64,000 nt of DNA from Tepidiformaceae bacterium (lineage in GTDB: Bacteria; Chloroflexota; Dehalococcoidia; Tepidiformales; Tepidiformaceae). Of the stretch, positions 42,957-52,754 are shown piece by piece; positions within the stretch are counted from its first letter, which is position 1, and each line of letters begins with the position of its first letter. The notes under the pieces are model-generated. The model worked only from the letters and a program-made list of their open reading frames with translations, did not search any database and had not been told where the DNA came from. Both the position numbers and the translations under genes were made by a program. The DNA lies in assembly GCA_958295975.1 (NCBI GenBank), contig OY282446.1, positions 2,023,289 through 2,087,288 on the forward strand, given 5' to 3'.

Positions 42957-43972
42957 TGGACGGGGACGCGAACGCGAGCCGCACGCCCTTCATCGTCACG
43001 GTCGACGTTGAGGGGGACGACGCGTGGTCGCGGCCCGCGCGCACGACCACGCGCAACGCGGCCTTCCTGCCGCGCTTCCAGCGGCTGCTCGAGCGGCACG
43101 GGTTGCGGGCCACCTGGCTGGTGGAGCACGCCATGGCGCAGTCGCCCGCCTTCCGCGAGTTCGGGCGCGATCTGCTGGCGCGCGGCGCGGGCGAGATCGG
43201 CATGCACCTCCACGCCTGGGAGACGCCGCCGCTCACTCCCCTGACCGCCGACGATCGCCGCCGCCAGCCCTACCTCACGGAGTACCCGGACGACGTGATG
43301 CGGGCCAAAATCGAGCGCCACACGGGCCTGCTGGAGGAGACCTTCGGCACGGCCATGGTGAGCCATCGCGGCGGGCGTTTCGCCTTCGACGAACGCTACG
43401 CCCGCATGCTGATCGAGCGCGGCTACCGCGTCGATTGCTCGGTCACGCCCCACGTCGACTGGCGCGGCACACCGGGCGGGCTGGGCGGCGGCCCCGACCA
43501 TTCGCGCCTGCCGGAGACGCCCTGGTGGATCGACCCCGACGACCTCACGCGCGCGGGCGGCTCGCCCCTGCTGGAGGCGCCGGTGACCATCGCCAGCCAG
43601 TGGCCGCGCTGGCCGGGGGGTCCCCGTGGCGGCGGGCGCTGGCCCCTGCCCTGGCGCGCGCTCAACCGCGTCTTCCCCGACATCGTCTGGCTGGGCCCCC
43701 AGCGGCGCACGCTGGGGCGCTGGGCGCCGCGGGTCGTGCGCGGGGCGGCCCGCGCGGGCCGCTCGCACCTGGAGTTCTTCATCCATTCCTCCGAGCTGAT
43801 GCCGGGCGGCAGCCCGCGCTTCCGCGACGAGGCCGCGATCGAGGAGCTCTACGCGGGGCTGGACGCGCTCTTCGCCGTCGCCGCGCGCCATTGCCGCCCC
43901 ATGACGCTGGCGGAGTTCCGCGACTGGTACGCGCGGGTTTCGCCGCCGGAGGATGCCGGTGGCGGGGCCTGA
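42956..43972 (+). CDS. Polysaccharide deacetylase-like protein
   Basis: A 338-residue NodB-homology protein of the WalW/exopolysaccharide type. The first metal/catalytic segment is FIVTVDVEGDDAW (Asp pair near residue 17), the metal-binding pair is GEIGMHLHAW (H-x-H near 83), and RGGRFAFDE follows near 135. These deacetylases remove acetyl groups from N-acetyl sugars of surface polysaccharides. Its ATG overlaps the stop of the preceding remnant. The FFIHSSELMPGGSPRF segment near the end is typical of the glycan-cluster subgroup. No other polysaccharide gene remains beside it. Confidence 0.85.
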   Translation: MDGDANASRTPFIVTVDVEGDDAWSRPARTTTRNAAFLPRFQRLLERHGLRATWLVEHAMAQSPAFREFGRDLLARGAGEIGMHLHAWETPPLTPLTADDRRRQPYLTEYPDDVMRAKIERHTGLLEETFGTAMVSHRGGRFAFDERYARMLIERGYRVDCSVTPHVDWRGTPGGLGGGPDHSRLPETPWWIDPDDLTRAGGSPLLEAPVTIASQWPRWPGGPRGGGRWPLPWRALNRVFPDIVWLGPQRRTLGRWAPRVVRGAARAGRSHLEFFIHSSELMPGGSPRFRDEAAIEELYAGLDALFAVAARHCRPMTLAEFRDWYARVSPPEDAGGGA

Positions 43973-43985
43973 CGCGCGACGGGCG

Positions 43986-43991
43986 TATACT
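43986..43991 (+). promoter_or_regulatory. -10 box of the men operon (TATACT)
   Basis: TATACT lies 12 bases before GTG 44004 and 87 bases before GTG 44079, both in frame with menF. It is the only clear promoter before the operon. Confidence 0.5.
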
Positions 43992-44078
43992 GCGCGCGGA
44001 GCGGTGAGCGGCCGCACAGCGGACCGTTCGCGCCGGACCTATCGTCGGAGCGATGACGCGCATGGTGGGCCGCCTCGC

Positions 44079-45494
44079 GTGACCGGGATCGAGACCGCCG
44101 GGCCTCCGGCGGCCAGCGCCGCCTCCGCCTCCGCGCTCGACCTGGCGGACGAGCTGCTGCGCCTGCGCGCGGACGCGGGCGGCGCGGGGCTGGCCAGCGT
44201 GGCCCTGCCCCCCGCCCTGCTCGGCGGCGCGGCGCGCTGGAGCGGGCGCCAGCTGCGGGCCGCCGCCGCCGTCTCCTGGGAACGCCCGGCGGAGGGCGTG
44301 GGCCTGTTCGGGTTCGGGCGCGCGCTCGACCTCGCGTCCGCCGCGGGCGCGCCGCTGGGGGCGGCGGCGACCGCCCTGCGCGAGGCCGCCGACGGCCTGC
44401 GCGCGGGGGCCGTCGAGCGGCTGGCGCGTCCCCGCTTCTTCGGCGGCGCGCGCTTCGACGCCAGCGCCCCCCGCCGCGATCCCGTCTGGGAGGATTTCGG
44501 CGCCTGGCGCTTCGTCCTGCCCGAGATCCTGCTGGCGGCGCGTGGGGACGAGCGGTTCGCCTCGCTCACGCTCGCCGTGCGCCCGGGCCAGACGCGCGAG
44601 GAGGTGGCCGGAGTCGTGAACGCCGCCGTGGCGCGGCTGGCGACGCCGCTCCCTTCCGCGCCCCCCGCCGCGCGCGCGGAGTCCGGCGGTCCCGACGCCG
44701 TGCGCTGGCGGCGGGCCGTGCGGCGCGCGCTCGCCGAGATCGAGGCGGGGCGCTACCGCAAGGCGGTGCTCGCCCTGCGCGTGCGCTGCGCGGCGGACGC
44801 GCCCCACGACGCGGCGGCGGCGCTCACGGCCCTCGCCGCGCGCTACGGGGAGTGCTTCGTGTTCGGCTACCGGCTGGGCGAGGCGAGCTGGATCGGCGCC
44901 AGCCCCGAGCTGCTCGTCTCGCTGGAGCGCGGCCGTCTGCGCGCCTCCAGCCTGGCGGGCACGCGCGCGCGCGCCGCGGACGAGGCCGAGGACGCGCGCC
45001 TCGCGGGCGAGCTGCTGGCCAGCGGCAAGGAGCGCGCTGAGCACGATCTGGTGGCGCGGGCCACGCGCGCCGCGCTCGCGCCCCTCTGCCGCGAACTCTC
45101 CGCGCCGCCCGCGCCCGGTCTCCTGCGCATGGCTGGCATCCAGCACCTGCACACGCCCCTCGAGGGGAGCGCCGCGCCCGGCGTGGACGCCCTCGACGCG
45201 CTGCTGGCCATGCATCCCACGCCCGCCGTGGGGGGCTGGCCGCGCGAACCCGCGCTGGAGGCCATCGCCCGCATCGAGGGCATGGACCGCGGCTGGTACG
45301 CGGGGCCGATCGGCTGGATCGACATGCAGGGGGATGGCGAGTTCGCGGTGGCCCTGCGCTCCGCCCTCGTGCGCGGGCGCGAGGCCTTCCTCTACGCGGG
45401 CGCGGGCATCGTCGAGGGCTCCGACCCCGACCGCGAGCTGGCCGAGGCCGAACTGAAGCTGCGGCCCCTGCTCGACGCCCTGCGCGGGACGTGA
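44079..45494 (+). CDS. menF: Menaquinone-specific isochorismate synthase
   Basis: It converts chorismate to isochorismate, the first step of menaquinone synthesis. The 471-residue chorismate-binding enzyme shows the conserved C-terminal catalytic half: EIEAGRYRKAVLALRV, GASPELLVSLERGRLRASSL, LAGTRARAADEAE, the metal-binding KERAEHDLV, HPTPAVGGWPREPAL and EGMDRGWYAGPIGWID. The start is uncertain: GTG 44079 avoids a low-complexity basic leader, while GTG 44004 lies close behind the -10 box. Its stop overlaps menD by four bases (GTGA). The MenF assignment over EntC rests on the operon. Confidence 0.93.
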   Translation: MTGIETAGPPAASAASASALDLADELLRLRADAGGAGLASVALPPALLGGAARWSGRQLRAAAAVSWERPAEGVGLFGFGRALDLASAAGAPLGAAATALREAADGLRAGAVERLARPRFFGGARFDASAPRRDPVWEDFGAWRFVLPEILLAARGDERFASLTLAVRPGQTREEVAGVVNAAVARLATPLPSAPPAARAESGGPDAVRWRRAVRRALAEIEAGRYRKAVLALRVRCAADAPHDAAAALTALAARYGECFVFGYRLGEASWIGASPELLVSLERGRLRASSLAGTRARAADEAEDARLAGELLASGKERAEHDLVARATRAALAPLCRELSAPPAPGLLRMAGIQHLHTPLEGSAAPGVDALDALLAMHPTPAVGGWPREPALEAIARIEGMDRGWYAGPIGWIDMQGDGEFAVALRSALVRGREAFLYAGAGIVEGSDPDRELAEAELKLRPLLDALRGT

Positions 45495-47224
45495 GCGCGC
45501 GCGCCGCCGCCAACACCGCCGCCGCGCGCGCCTTCGTGGACGGACTCGCGCGCGCGGGCGTACGCCACGCCTGCGTGACGCCGGGGTCGCGCTCCACGCC
45601 GCTCACGGTGGCGCTGGCCGAGCAGTCCGCCATCCGCCCGTGGCTCCACCTCGACGAGCGCGCGTCCGCCTTCTTCGCGCTGGGGCTGGCGCGGGGGGAG
45701 GGCGCGCCGGTGGCGCTCGTCTGCACCTCCGGCACGGCGGCGGTCAACTTCCACCCCGCCGCCGTCGAGGCCGACCTCTCGCGCGTGCCCCTCGTGATCT
45801 GCACCGCCGACCGGCCCCCGCGGCTGCGGAACGTGGGCGCGCCCCAGACCATCGACCAGCCGGGGCTGTACGGCGCGGTCGCGCGCATGGCCCGCGACCT
45901 GCCCGCGCCGGGCGAGGAGGACGCGCCGCCCGCCCTGTTCGCCGAGGCCGCGCGCCGGGCCGTCGGGGCCGCGCTGGGACCGCTGCCCGGTCCGGTCCAC
46001 CTCAACCTGCCCTTCGAGGAACCGCTCATCGCCGCGCCCGCCGACCATCCCGCCCCGGCGCCGTCCCCACGCGCCGCCGCGCCGCCCGTCGCGCCGCCGG
46101 CTCCGCCCGACGCGGGGGAGCTGGCGGCGGCGGCGGACGCGCTGGCGCGTGCCGAACGCCCGCTCGTCGTGGCCGGGCCGGAGAGCGGCGGGGCGCCCGC
46201 CGACGCGCTGGCCGGGCTGGCCCGCGCGCTGGGCGCGCCCCTGCTGGCCGATCCGCTCAGCGGGCTGCGCACGGGCGCGCACGACCGCTCGCGGGTGGTC
46301 GATGCGTACGACGCGCTGTTGCGGGACGCGGGCGCGGCGGCGTTGCGGCCCGATTGCGTGCTGCGCTTTGGCGCGGCCCCCACCTCGCGCGCGCTCAACG
46401 GCTTCCTGGCGGCGGCGCGGGACGCCAGCCACGTGCTCTGCGACCTGCCCGGCTCCTTCCGCGACCCCAACGGCGTGACCACGCACCGGCTGACGGGGGA
46501 CGCGCGCTCCACCGCCGCGGCGCTGCACGAGTCCCTGACGCGCGCACCGGCGTCTGCCGCCTGGCTGGCGGACTGGCGCGACCGCGACGCCCGCGCGCGC
46601 CGCGCCCTCGACGAATTCGCGCGTTCCGCGGACGAGCCCTTCGAGGGCCGCGCCGTCGTCGAGCTGCAGCGCGCCCTGCCCGCGGGGGGCGCGCTGCTCG
46701 TGGGCAACAGCATGCCCGTGCGCGACGCGGACGCCTTTCTGGCGAGCGACGCGAAGCCGCTCACGGTGGCCGCCAACCGCGGGGCCAACGGCATCGACGG
46801 CGTCCTCTCCGCGGCGCTGGGCCACGCCGCCGCGGGGCGCGGCCCGACGGCCCTGCTCATCGGCGACCTCTCCCTCGTGCACGACCTCAACGGCCTCTGG
46901 GCGGGAACGCGCCACGGGCTCGACCTCGCCGTCGTGCTCGTCAACAACGGCGGCGGCGGCATCTTCCACTACCTGCCGCAGGCCGCGCACGGGCAGGTCT
47001 TCGAGGAATGGTTCGGGACGCCGAGCGGGGTCGATTTCGCCGCCGCCGCGCGCGCCTTCGGGGCGGAGCACCGCCCGCTGGCGGACTGGTCGGAGCTGGA
47101 CGCGGCCCTGGCCGAGGGAGGCGTGCGCGTGCTCGAATTCCGCACGGACCGCGCCCGCAACCGCGAACTCCACGAACGCGCGTGGCGCGCCGCCACGCGC
47201 GCCGCCTGGGGTGCTGAGCCATGA
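45491..47224 (+). CDS. menD: 2-succinyl-5-enolpyruvyl-6-hydroxy-3-cyclohexene-1-carboxylate synthase
   Basis: This 577-residue thiamine-diphosphate enzyme condenses isochorismate with 2-oxoglutarate. The N-terminus [17 protein letters not shown] is MenD-typical, with the catalytic Glu segment [17 protein letters not shown] and [14 protein letters not shown]. The ThDP-binding C-terminal motif is [14 protein letters not shown] followed by [16 protein letters not shown]. The start is GTG in GTGA overlap with menF, and its stop overlaps menH (ATGA). A Pro/Ala-rich linker at about 180-205 separates the first two domains. Confidence 0.97.
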   Translation: MSARAAANTAAARAFVDGLARAGVRHACVTPGSRSTPLTVALAEQSAIRPWLHLDERASAFFALGLARGEGAPVALVCTSGTAAVNFHPAAVEADLSRVPLVICTADRPPRLRNVGAPQTIDQPGLYGAVARMARDLPAPGEEDAPPALFAEAARRAVGAALGPLPGPVHLNLPFEEPLIAAPADHPAPAPSPRAAAPPVAPPAPPDAGELAAAADALARAERPLVVAGPESGGAPADALAGLARALGAPLLADPLSGLRTGAHDRSRVVDAYDALLRDAGAAALRPDCVLRFGAAPTSRALNGFLAAARDASHVLCDLPGSFRDPNGVTTHRLTGDARSTAAALHESLTRAPASAAWLADWRDRDARARRALDEFARSADEPFEGRAVVELQRALPAGGALLVGNSMPVRDADAFLASDAKPLTVAANRGANGIDGVLSAALGHAAAGRGPTALLIGDLSLVHDLNGLWAGTRHGLDLAVVLVNNGGGGIFHYLPQAAHGQVFEEWFGTPSGVDFAAAARAFGAEHRPLADWSELDAALAEGGVRVLEFRTDRARNRELHERAWRAATRAAWGAEP

Positions 47225-48045
47225 CGCGCGTGCCCCTCGACGGCGGCTTCGCCCTGAACGTGGAGCGCGCCGGAAGCGGTCCGCCGCTTGCGCTGATCCA
47301 CGGCTTCACCGGTTCGGCGGCGGGCTGGGGGCCGCTGCCGGAGCTGCTCGCCGCGCGCTTCACCGTGCTCGCCGTCGACGTGGTCGGGCACGGGGCCTCG
47401 GACAAGCCCCGCGACGCGGCGCGCTACGCCATCGACCGCGCCGCGCGCGACGCGGTGGACGCGCTCGCGCGGCTGGGCGCGCCGCGCGCCTCGTGGCTGG
47501 GCTACTCGATGGGCGGACGGCTGGCGTTGTTCATGGCCGCGCGGGAACCGCACGCGGTCGAACGGCTCGCGCTCATCGGGGCCTCGCCCGGCATCGCCGA
47601 TCCGGTCGGGCGCGAGGCCCGCCGCGCCTCCGACGCGGCCCTCGCCGACCGCATCGAGCGCGAGGGCGTGCCCGCCTTCGTGGACCATTGGGAAACGCTG
47701 CCGCTGTTCACCAGCCAGACGCGCCTGTCCGTGGGGATGCGCCGCGCCATCCGCCGCGGGCGGCTGGCCAACGACGCCGCGGGGCTGGCCAACAGCCTGC
47801 GCGGCATGGGCGCGGGCGCGCAGCCCCCGCTCCACGGCGAACTCGGCGGCGTGCGCGCGCCCGCGCTGCTGCTGGCGGGCGCGGAGGACGCGAAGTACGC
47901 GGCCCTCGCGGCGGAGATGGCGGCGGCCATGCCGTCGGCGCGGGCGCGGCTCGTTCCCGGCGCGGGCCATGCCGCGCATCTCGAGAACGCGGCATACTGC
48001 GCGCGCATCATCACCGCCTTCCTGCGGGAGGGCACGGGAGCATGA
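47221..48045 (+). CDS. menH: SHCHC synthase-type alpha/beta hydrolase
   Basis: A 274-residue alpha/beta hydrolase. The oxyanion segment is [10 protein letters not shown] near residue 26, the nucleophile Ser is in GYSMGGR near 93 and the catalytic His in [10 protein letters not shown] near 252. Position between menD and menB, overlapping both by four bases, supports the role of removing pyruvate from SEPHCHC to give SHCHC. Similar hydrolases are hard to tell apart by sequence alone. Confidence 0.9.
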   Translation: MTRVPLDGGFALNVERAGSGPPLALIHGFTGSAAGWGPLPELLAARFTVLAVDVVGHGASDKPRDAARYAIDRAARDAVDALARLGAPRASWLGYSMGGRLALFMAAREPHAVERLALIGASPGIADPVGREARRASDAALADRIEREGVPAFVDHWETLPLFTSQTRLSVGMRRAIRRGRLANDAAGLANSLRGMGAGAQPPLHGELGGVRAPALLLAGAEDAKYAALAAEMAAAMPSARARLVPGAGHAAHLENAAYCARIITAFLREGTGA

Positions 48046-48875
48046 CCATGGCGGTCTCGTGGCGGGCGGAAGGCGACTACCGCGACATTCTCTACGGCAA
48101 GGCCGAGGGCATGGCCCGCATCAGCATCAACCGTCCCGAAGTGCACAACGCCTTCCGGCCCGAAACCGTGGCCGAGCTGATCGACGCCTTCTCGCGGGCG
48201 CGGGAGGCCCCCGACGTGGGCGTGGTGCTCTTCACGGGCGAGGGCGGGCGCGCCTTCTGCTCCGGCGGCGACCAGCGCGTGCGCGGCCACGGCGGCTACG
48301 TGGGCGAGGACGACGTGGCCCGCATCAACGTGACCGACCTGCACAAGCTGATCCGCTCCATCCCCGTGCCCGTCGTCGCGCTGGTGGCGGGCTGGGCCAT
48401 CGGCGGCGGGCACGTGCTGCACGTGCTCTGCGACCTCACGATCGCGGCGGAGAACGCGCGCTTCGGCCAGACCGGCCCGCGCGTGGGCTCCTTCGACGGC
48501 GGCTTCGGCGCGGCCCAGCTGGCGCGGCTGGTGGGGCAGAAGAAGGCGCGCGAAATCTGGTACCTCTGCCGCCAGTACGACGCCCGCGAGGCGCTGGAGA
48601 TGGGGCTGGTGAACGCCGTCGTGCCCCTCGACCGGCTGGAGGAGGAGGGCGTGGCCTGGGGCCGCGAGATGCTGCGCCACAGCCCCCTCGCCCTGCGCCT
48701 CATGAAGTCGTCCTTCAACGCCGAACTGGACGGCATGGCGGGCATCACCGAGCTGGCGCACAACGCCACGCTGCTCTTCTACATGAGCGAGGAGGGCAAG
48801 GAGGGGCGCAACGCCTTCCTTGAGAAGCGCGAGCCCGCCTACTCCGACATGGAGCGCTTCCCGCGCCGCCCGTGA
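48042..48875 (+). CDS. menB: 1,4-dihydroxy-2-naphthoyl-CoA synthase
   Basis: The 277-residue crotonase-fold enzyme closes the naphthoate ring from o-succinylbenzoyl-CoA. MenB hallmarks are present: [11 protein letters not shown] for the first oxyanion hole, [18 protein letters not shown] for the second, and [17 protein letters not shown] with the MenB-specific S-F-D-G-G. These separate it from the other crotonase-fold gene at 14794. ATG 48042 overlaps menH (ATGA); ATG 48048 is also possible. Its end overlaps menC (GTGA). Confidence 0.96.
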   Translation: MTMAVSWRAEGDYRDILYGKAEGMARISINRPEVHNAFRPETVAELIDAFSRAREAPDVGVVLFTGEGGRAFCSGGDQRVRGHGGYVGEDDVARINVTDLHKLIRSIPVPVVALVAGWAIGGGHVLHVLCDLTIAAENARFGQTGPRVGSFDGGFGAAQLARLVGQKKAREIWYLCRQYDAREALEMGLVNAVVPLDRLEEEGVAWGREMLRHSPLALRLMKSSFNAELDGMAGITELAHNATLLFYMSEEGKEGRNAFLEKREPAYSDMERFPRRP

Positions 48876-50014
48876 GCCGCGCCGCCGCCCCCGTCGCACG
48901 CGTGCGCTGGCGGCCCTGGCGCATCCCCCTGCGCGCGCCCGTCGCCACCGCCGCCGGAACCATCGCCGCGCGCGAGGGCGTGGCCGTGCTCGTCGAGACC
49001 GCGGACGGCCACGCGGCGGCGGGCGAATCCGCGCCCCTGCCCGACGAGGGCCCGCCCGTCGCCGCCGTGCTGGCGCGGCTGGCCGCCGTCGCGCCCCAAG
49101 TCGCGGGCCGTTCGCCGCAGGAGGCGCGGGCCGCGCTGGCGCGCTGCGACGCGGGCGCGCCGTCCGCCGACGCTGGCCTGGAAACGGCGCTGGCCGGGGT
49201 GGCGGCGCGCGCCCGCGGCCTTCCGCTGGCGGCGTGGCTGGCGATGGAGGCGGGGCTGCCGCCGCCGGACGCCGCGCCCGTGCCCGTCAACGCCCTCATC
49301 GCCGCCGCCGATCCGCAGGAGGCCGCGCGGGAAGCGTCCGCCGCCGCCGCGCGCGGGTTCGCCACGTTCAAGCTCAAGGTCGGGCGCGACGTTGCGCGGG
49401 ACGGCGAGCGCCTGCGCGCCGTGCGGGCGGCCATCGGACGCGCCGCCGCCATTCGCATCGACGCCAACGGCGCCTGGGAGGAGGCCGGGGCGCTGGACGC
49501 GCTGGCGGCGCACGCGGCCCACGGCGTCGCCCTCTGCGAGCAGCCGGTCGCGCCCGGGCCGGACGCCCCCGCCCGCCTCGCGCGCGTGCGCCGCCGCAGC
49601 GCCATCCCCATCGCCGCCGACGAATCCTGCGCCACGCCCGCCGACGCGCGCGCCCTCGTCGCCGCCGGAGCGGTGGACGCCGTGGTGGTGAAGCCGCTGC
49701 GGACGGGGCTGGCGGGGGCGCTGGCGATACTCGCGGAGGCGCGCGCGCACGGGCTGCCCGGCATCCTCACGACCACCTTCGACAGCGGCCTCGGCACGGC
49801 CCTCGCGCTCCAGCTGGCGGCGCTCGCGCCGGAACCGCGCCCCGCCTGCGGGCTGGCCACGCTGGAGCTGCTGGAAGGCGACATAACTGTCGGCTGCCCC
49901 GTTCCGAAGGGGGGAGCGATGGCCGTGCCGGATGCCCCCGGCCTGGGCGTCGAAATCGATGAGGCCGCGCTCGACCGCCACGCCCTCGCGCCCTGGGCGG
50001 AGGCCGTGGCGTGA
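48872..50014 (+). CDS. menC: o-Succinylbenzoate synthase
   Basis: A 380-residue enolase-superfamily enzyme that dehydrates SHCHC. The acid/base lysines are in FKLKVG (K-x-K near residue 166) and VVVKPLRTG near 270; metal ligands are in [15 protein letters not shown] and AADESCAT. The full set is intact. GTG start in GTGA overlap with menB, and the stop overlaps menE likewise. The N-terminus is Ala/Arg-rich and starts within homologue limits. Confidence 0.94.
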   Translation: MSRAAAPVARVRWRPWRIPLRAPVATAAGTIAAREGVAVLVETADGHAAAGESAPLPDEGPPVAAVLARLAAVAPQVAGRSPQEARAALARCDAGAPSADAGLETALAGVAARARGLPLAAWLAMEAGLPPPDAAPVPVNALIAAADPQEAAREASAAAARGFATFKLKVGRDVARDGERLRAVRAAIGRAAAIRIDANGAWEEAGALDALAAHAAHGVALCEQPVAPGPDAPARLARVRRRSAIPIAADESCATPADARALVAAGAVDAVVVKPLRTGLAGALAILAEARAHGLPGILTTTFDSGLGTALALQLAALAPEPRPACGLATLELLEGDITVGCPVPKGGAMAVPDAPGLGVEIDEAALDRHALAPWAEAVA

Positions 50015-51534
50015 GCGCCATGCTGCCCGACTGGCTCACGCACCGCGCGCGCTCGCTGCCGCGCGCGACGGCTCTCGCGAGCGGGCGGCGGCGGCTCGGC
50101 TACGCCGCCCTTCACGGCCACGCCGTGCGGCAGGCGCACGCGCTCATGGAGGCGGGGGCCGCGCCCGGCGAGCGCGTGGCCGTGATCGCGGGAACGTCGC
50201 CCGAGTTCGTGGCGGCCATGCACGCGGTCTCGCTCGCGGGGGCCGTCTTCGTCCCGCTCAACGTGCGCCTGACCGCGGGCGAGCTGGCCGAACAGCTCGG
50301 CAACGCCGATCCCGCGGTCGTGCTCTGCGACCGCGCGCGCGCGCCGCGCGCCGCCGAGGCCGCGGCGCTGGCGGGCCTGCCCGCGCCGCGCCGCCTGCCC
50401 CTGCCCCCGGCGTCGCGCGAGGGCGCGCTCGTGGAGGCCCACGACGCGGACGCCTGCCACAGCATCGTCCACACCTCGGGCACGGCGGGGCGCGCGAAGG
50501 GCGTCATGCTCACCTACGGGGGCCTGTGGGCGAGCGCCGCCGCCTCGGCCCTCAACCTCGGCCTCGATCCCGCCGACCGCTGGCTCGCCTGCCTGCCCCT
50601 CCACCACGTGGGCGGCCTCTCCATCCCCATCCGCGGCGCCATCTACGGGACCGCCGTCGAGCTGCACGCGGGCTTCGACGCCGCGGCCGTGAACGCCGCC
50701 CTGCGCGCGGGCGAGGTCACGCTGGTCTCGGTCGTGCCGACCATGCTGCGGCGGATGCTGGACGCCGACCGCGAGCCCTTCGGGGGCTCGGTGCGCGCGG
50801 CGCTCGTGGGCGGCGGCCCGGTCCCGCCCGCCCTGCTCGAGCGCGCCGCCGCGCGCGGCCTGCCCGTCATCCAGACCTACGGGCTGACCGAAGCGGCGAG
50901 CCAGGTGACCACGCTCTCGCCCGCGGAGGCGATGTCGCGGCTGGGCTCGGCGGGCCGCCCCCTGCTTTCGGCGGAGGTGCGCGTGGACGCGCCCGTGGGC
51001 GAGCCCGGCGAAATCCTCATCCGCGGGCCGTCCGTCACGCCCGGCTACTTCCGCGATCCCGAGGCCACCGCCGCCGCCATCCGCGACGGCTGGCTGCACA
51101 CCGCGGACCTCGGCGTCCTCGACGGGGACGGCTTCCTCACGGTGCTCGACCGGCGCGACGACGTCATCGTCACTGGCGGCGAGAACGTCTACCCCGCCGA
51201 GGTGGAGGCGGCGCTGCTGGCCGCGCCGGGCATCGAGGCCGCCGCCGTCGTGGGCCTGCCCGATGAGGAGTGGGGCCAGCGCGTCGTCGCCGCCGTCGTC
51301 TCGGCGGGGCCGGTCGACCGCGAACGGCTGGGGCCGCTCCTGCGGGGGCGACTGGCGGGCTACAAGCACCCCGCCGTGATCGAGCGCGTCGCCGCCATTC
51401 CGGCGACCGCGTCGGGCAAGACGCGGCGGCGGCTCGTGCGCGAGCTGCTGGCCGAACGGCTCGACGCCGCGAAACCGTCCAGTGGGTCGGGTACCATGCG
51501 TCGCATGCCGTTCGCGACAGAGGAGGGCGAATGA
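50011..51534 (+). CDS. menE: o-Succinylbenzoate-CoA ligase
   Basis: It activates o-succinylbenzoate to its CoA thioester using ATP. The 507-residue acyl-AMP ligase has the P-loop HTSGTAGRAKGVMLTY near residue 150, LPLHHVGGLSIPIRGA, QTYGLTEAASQV, the hinge LDRRDDVIVTGGENVYPAEVE and the catalytic C-terminal Lys in ATASGKTRRR. GTG 50011 overlaps menC, with ATG 50020 also possible. The last 20 residues (after ERLDAAK) extend beyond the usual end and run into the next gene's start (ATGA). Confidence 0.94.
   Translation: MSAMLPDWLTHRARSLPRATALASGRRRLGYAALHGHAVRQAHALMEAGAAPGERVAVIAGTSPEFVAAMHAVSLAGAVFVPLNVRLTAGELAEQLGNADPAVVLCDRARAPRAAEAAALAGLPAPRRLPLPPASREGALVEAHDADACHSIVHTSGTAGRAKGVMLTYGGLWASAAASALNLGLDPADRWLACLPLHHVGGLSIPIRGAIYGTAVELHAGFDAAAVNAALRAGEVTLVSVVPTMLRRMLDADREPFGGSVRAALVGGGPVPPALLERAAARGLPVIQTYGLTEAASQVTTLSPAEAMSRLGSAGRPLLSAEVRVDAPVGEPGEILIRGPSVTPGYFRDPEATAAAIRDGWLHTADLGVLDGDGFLTVLDRRDDVIVTGGENVYPAEVEAALLAAPGIEAAAVVGLPDEEWGQRVVAAVVSAGPVDRERLGPLLRGRLAGYKHPAVIERVAAIPATASGKTRRRLVRELLAERLDAAKPSSGSGTMRRMPFATEEGE
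51492..51497 (+). promoter_or_regulatory. Possible internal -10 box for the LRR gene (TACCAT)
   Basis: TACCAT lies inside the 3' end of menE, 33 bases before ATG 51531. A strong AGAGGAGGGCG ribosome binding site lies between, so the LRR gene may have its own promoter in addition to read-through from the men operon. Confidence 0.35.
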
Positions 51535-52616
51535 GGAACTGGCGGTGGCGTACCTGGGCCTCGGTGGCGCTGGTCGTTGCGCTGGCGGGCGTGACGGTGG
51601 GGCTGGGCGCGGCGGCGTGGGCCATCTGGAGCGGAGAGCCTCCGCTCGCGACGACGGACGAGACGCCAGACACGGCGACGACCCCGGCGACCGCTCTCCC
51701 GGCCAATCCGCCGACCTGTACGGAGACGACGCTGGGCCGCCCGCGCGCGACCGATGAGAGGCTGACCGCGGATTGCGACACGCTGCTGGCGATCAAACCC
51801 GTCCTGGCTGGCACGGCCAGCCTCAACTGGCGCGCGGAGACGCCGATCCAGGAGTGGGACGGCGTGATCGTCTCCTGGAGCGAGGAGATGCCGGTCGGGG
51901 AGCGGCCTGGCGCGGGCGTCTCCCGGGGTCGAGTCTTCGCGCTGTTCCTCTCCGAGCGGCAGATGACGGGGAGCATTCCAACGCAACTGGGGCGTCTGAC
52001 GGGCCTGGATGTGCTGGACCTGTCCCGGAACAGGCTGACGGGGAGCATTCCAACGCAACTGGGGCGCCTGAGCTCGCTGAGCTCGTTGAGCATTCACTCG
52101 AACCAGCTGTCTGGTTCGCTGCCGACGCAACTGGGAGGCCTCACGGCGCTGGAGAGCCTGCGGCTGTCCAACAACCGCCTGTCCGGCTCGTTGCCGACGC
52201 AACTGGGAGGGGCGACGGCGCTGCGGATTGTGAATCTTTTCGGCAACTCGCTGAGTGGGCTCATCCCCACGCAAGTGGGAAGTCTGACGGCGCTGGAGAG
52301 ACTGGACATAGGACATAACTCGCTGACAGGGACCATCCCGGCGCAAATGGGGAGTTTGACGAAGCTGACGCATCTGTACCTGTACGGCAACCGGTTGACG
52401 GGGAACATTCCGACGCAACTGGAGAAGTTGACGGTGCTGGAGGCGCTGCGGCTGGAGTACAACCGGCTGAACGGGAGCATTCCGTCGGGACTGGGGAAGT
52501 TGACGGCGCTGGAGACGCTGAAGCTGGCAGGTAATCCGCTCATCGGCTGCATTCCGAACGCACTGTGGGGAGTGACCGACAACGACCTTTCCGAGCTGCG
52601 TCTGGAAGATTGTTAG
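51531..52616 (+). CDS. Membrane-anchored plant-type leucine-rich-repeat protein
   Basis: A 361-residue protein. A basic N-terminus and one membrane helix (about 9-32, WASVALVVALAGVTVGLGAAAWAI) are followed by a Thr/Pro-rich linker. A Cys-capped N-terminal LRR cap comes next (TLLAIKPVLAG, LNWRAETPIQEWDGV), then about nine 24-residue repeats of the plant-specific form L-x-x-L-x-L-x-x-N-x-L-T-G-x-I-P-T-Q-L-G from about residue 140 to 345, and a Cys-containing end cap. It would be displayed outside the cell as a binding surface. Its ATG overlaps the menE stop. Repeats are nearly identical at DNA level (for example 51964-51994 and 52036-52066, 72 bases apart). Confidence 0.88.
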   Translation: MRNWRWRTWASVALVVALAGVTVGLGAAAWAIWSGEPPLATTDETPDTATTPATALPANPPTCTETTLGRPRATDERLTADCDTLLAIKPVLAGTASLNWRAETPIQEWDGVIVSWSEEMPVGERPGAGVSRGRVFALFLSERQMTGSIPTQLGRLTGLDVLDLSRNRLTGSIPTQLGRLSSLSSLSIHSNQLSGSLPTQLGGLTALESLRLSNNRLSGSLPTQLGGATALRIVNLFGNSLSGLIPTQVGSLTALERLDIGHNSLTGTIPAQMGSLTKLTHLYLYGNRLTGNIPTQLEKLTVLEALRLEYNRLNGSIPSGLGKLTALETLKLAGNPLIGCIPNALWGVTDNDLSELRLEDC

Positions 52617-52636
52617 GCGGCGCCACTGTCCGGTAT

Positions 52637-52660
52637 GGCGGCGACGGGCGTCCCGCCGCC
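52637..52660 (+). terminator. GC hairpin after the LRR gene
   Basis: GGCGGC and GCCGCC flank a partly paired core (GGG/CCC), 20 bases after the stop. It has no T-run. The rest of the 138-base gap to the next gene holds only the TACACT box at 52716-52721. Confidence 0.35.
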
Positions 52661-52754
52661 GCAGGCACGCCGTTGTCGATGTTCCGCTGCCGTTTCCGCA
52701 CCGTAACGGGCGGGCTACACTGGGGCGCGCGCCACTGCGCCCGCGAGGCTCCCC

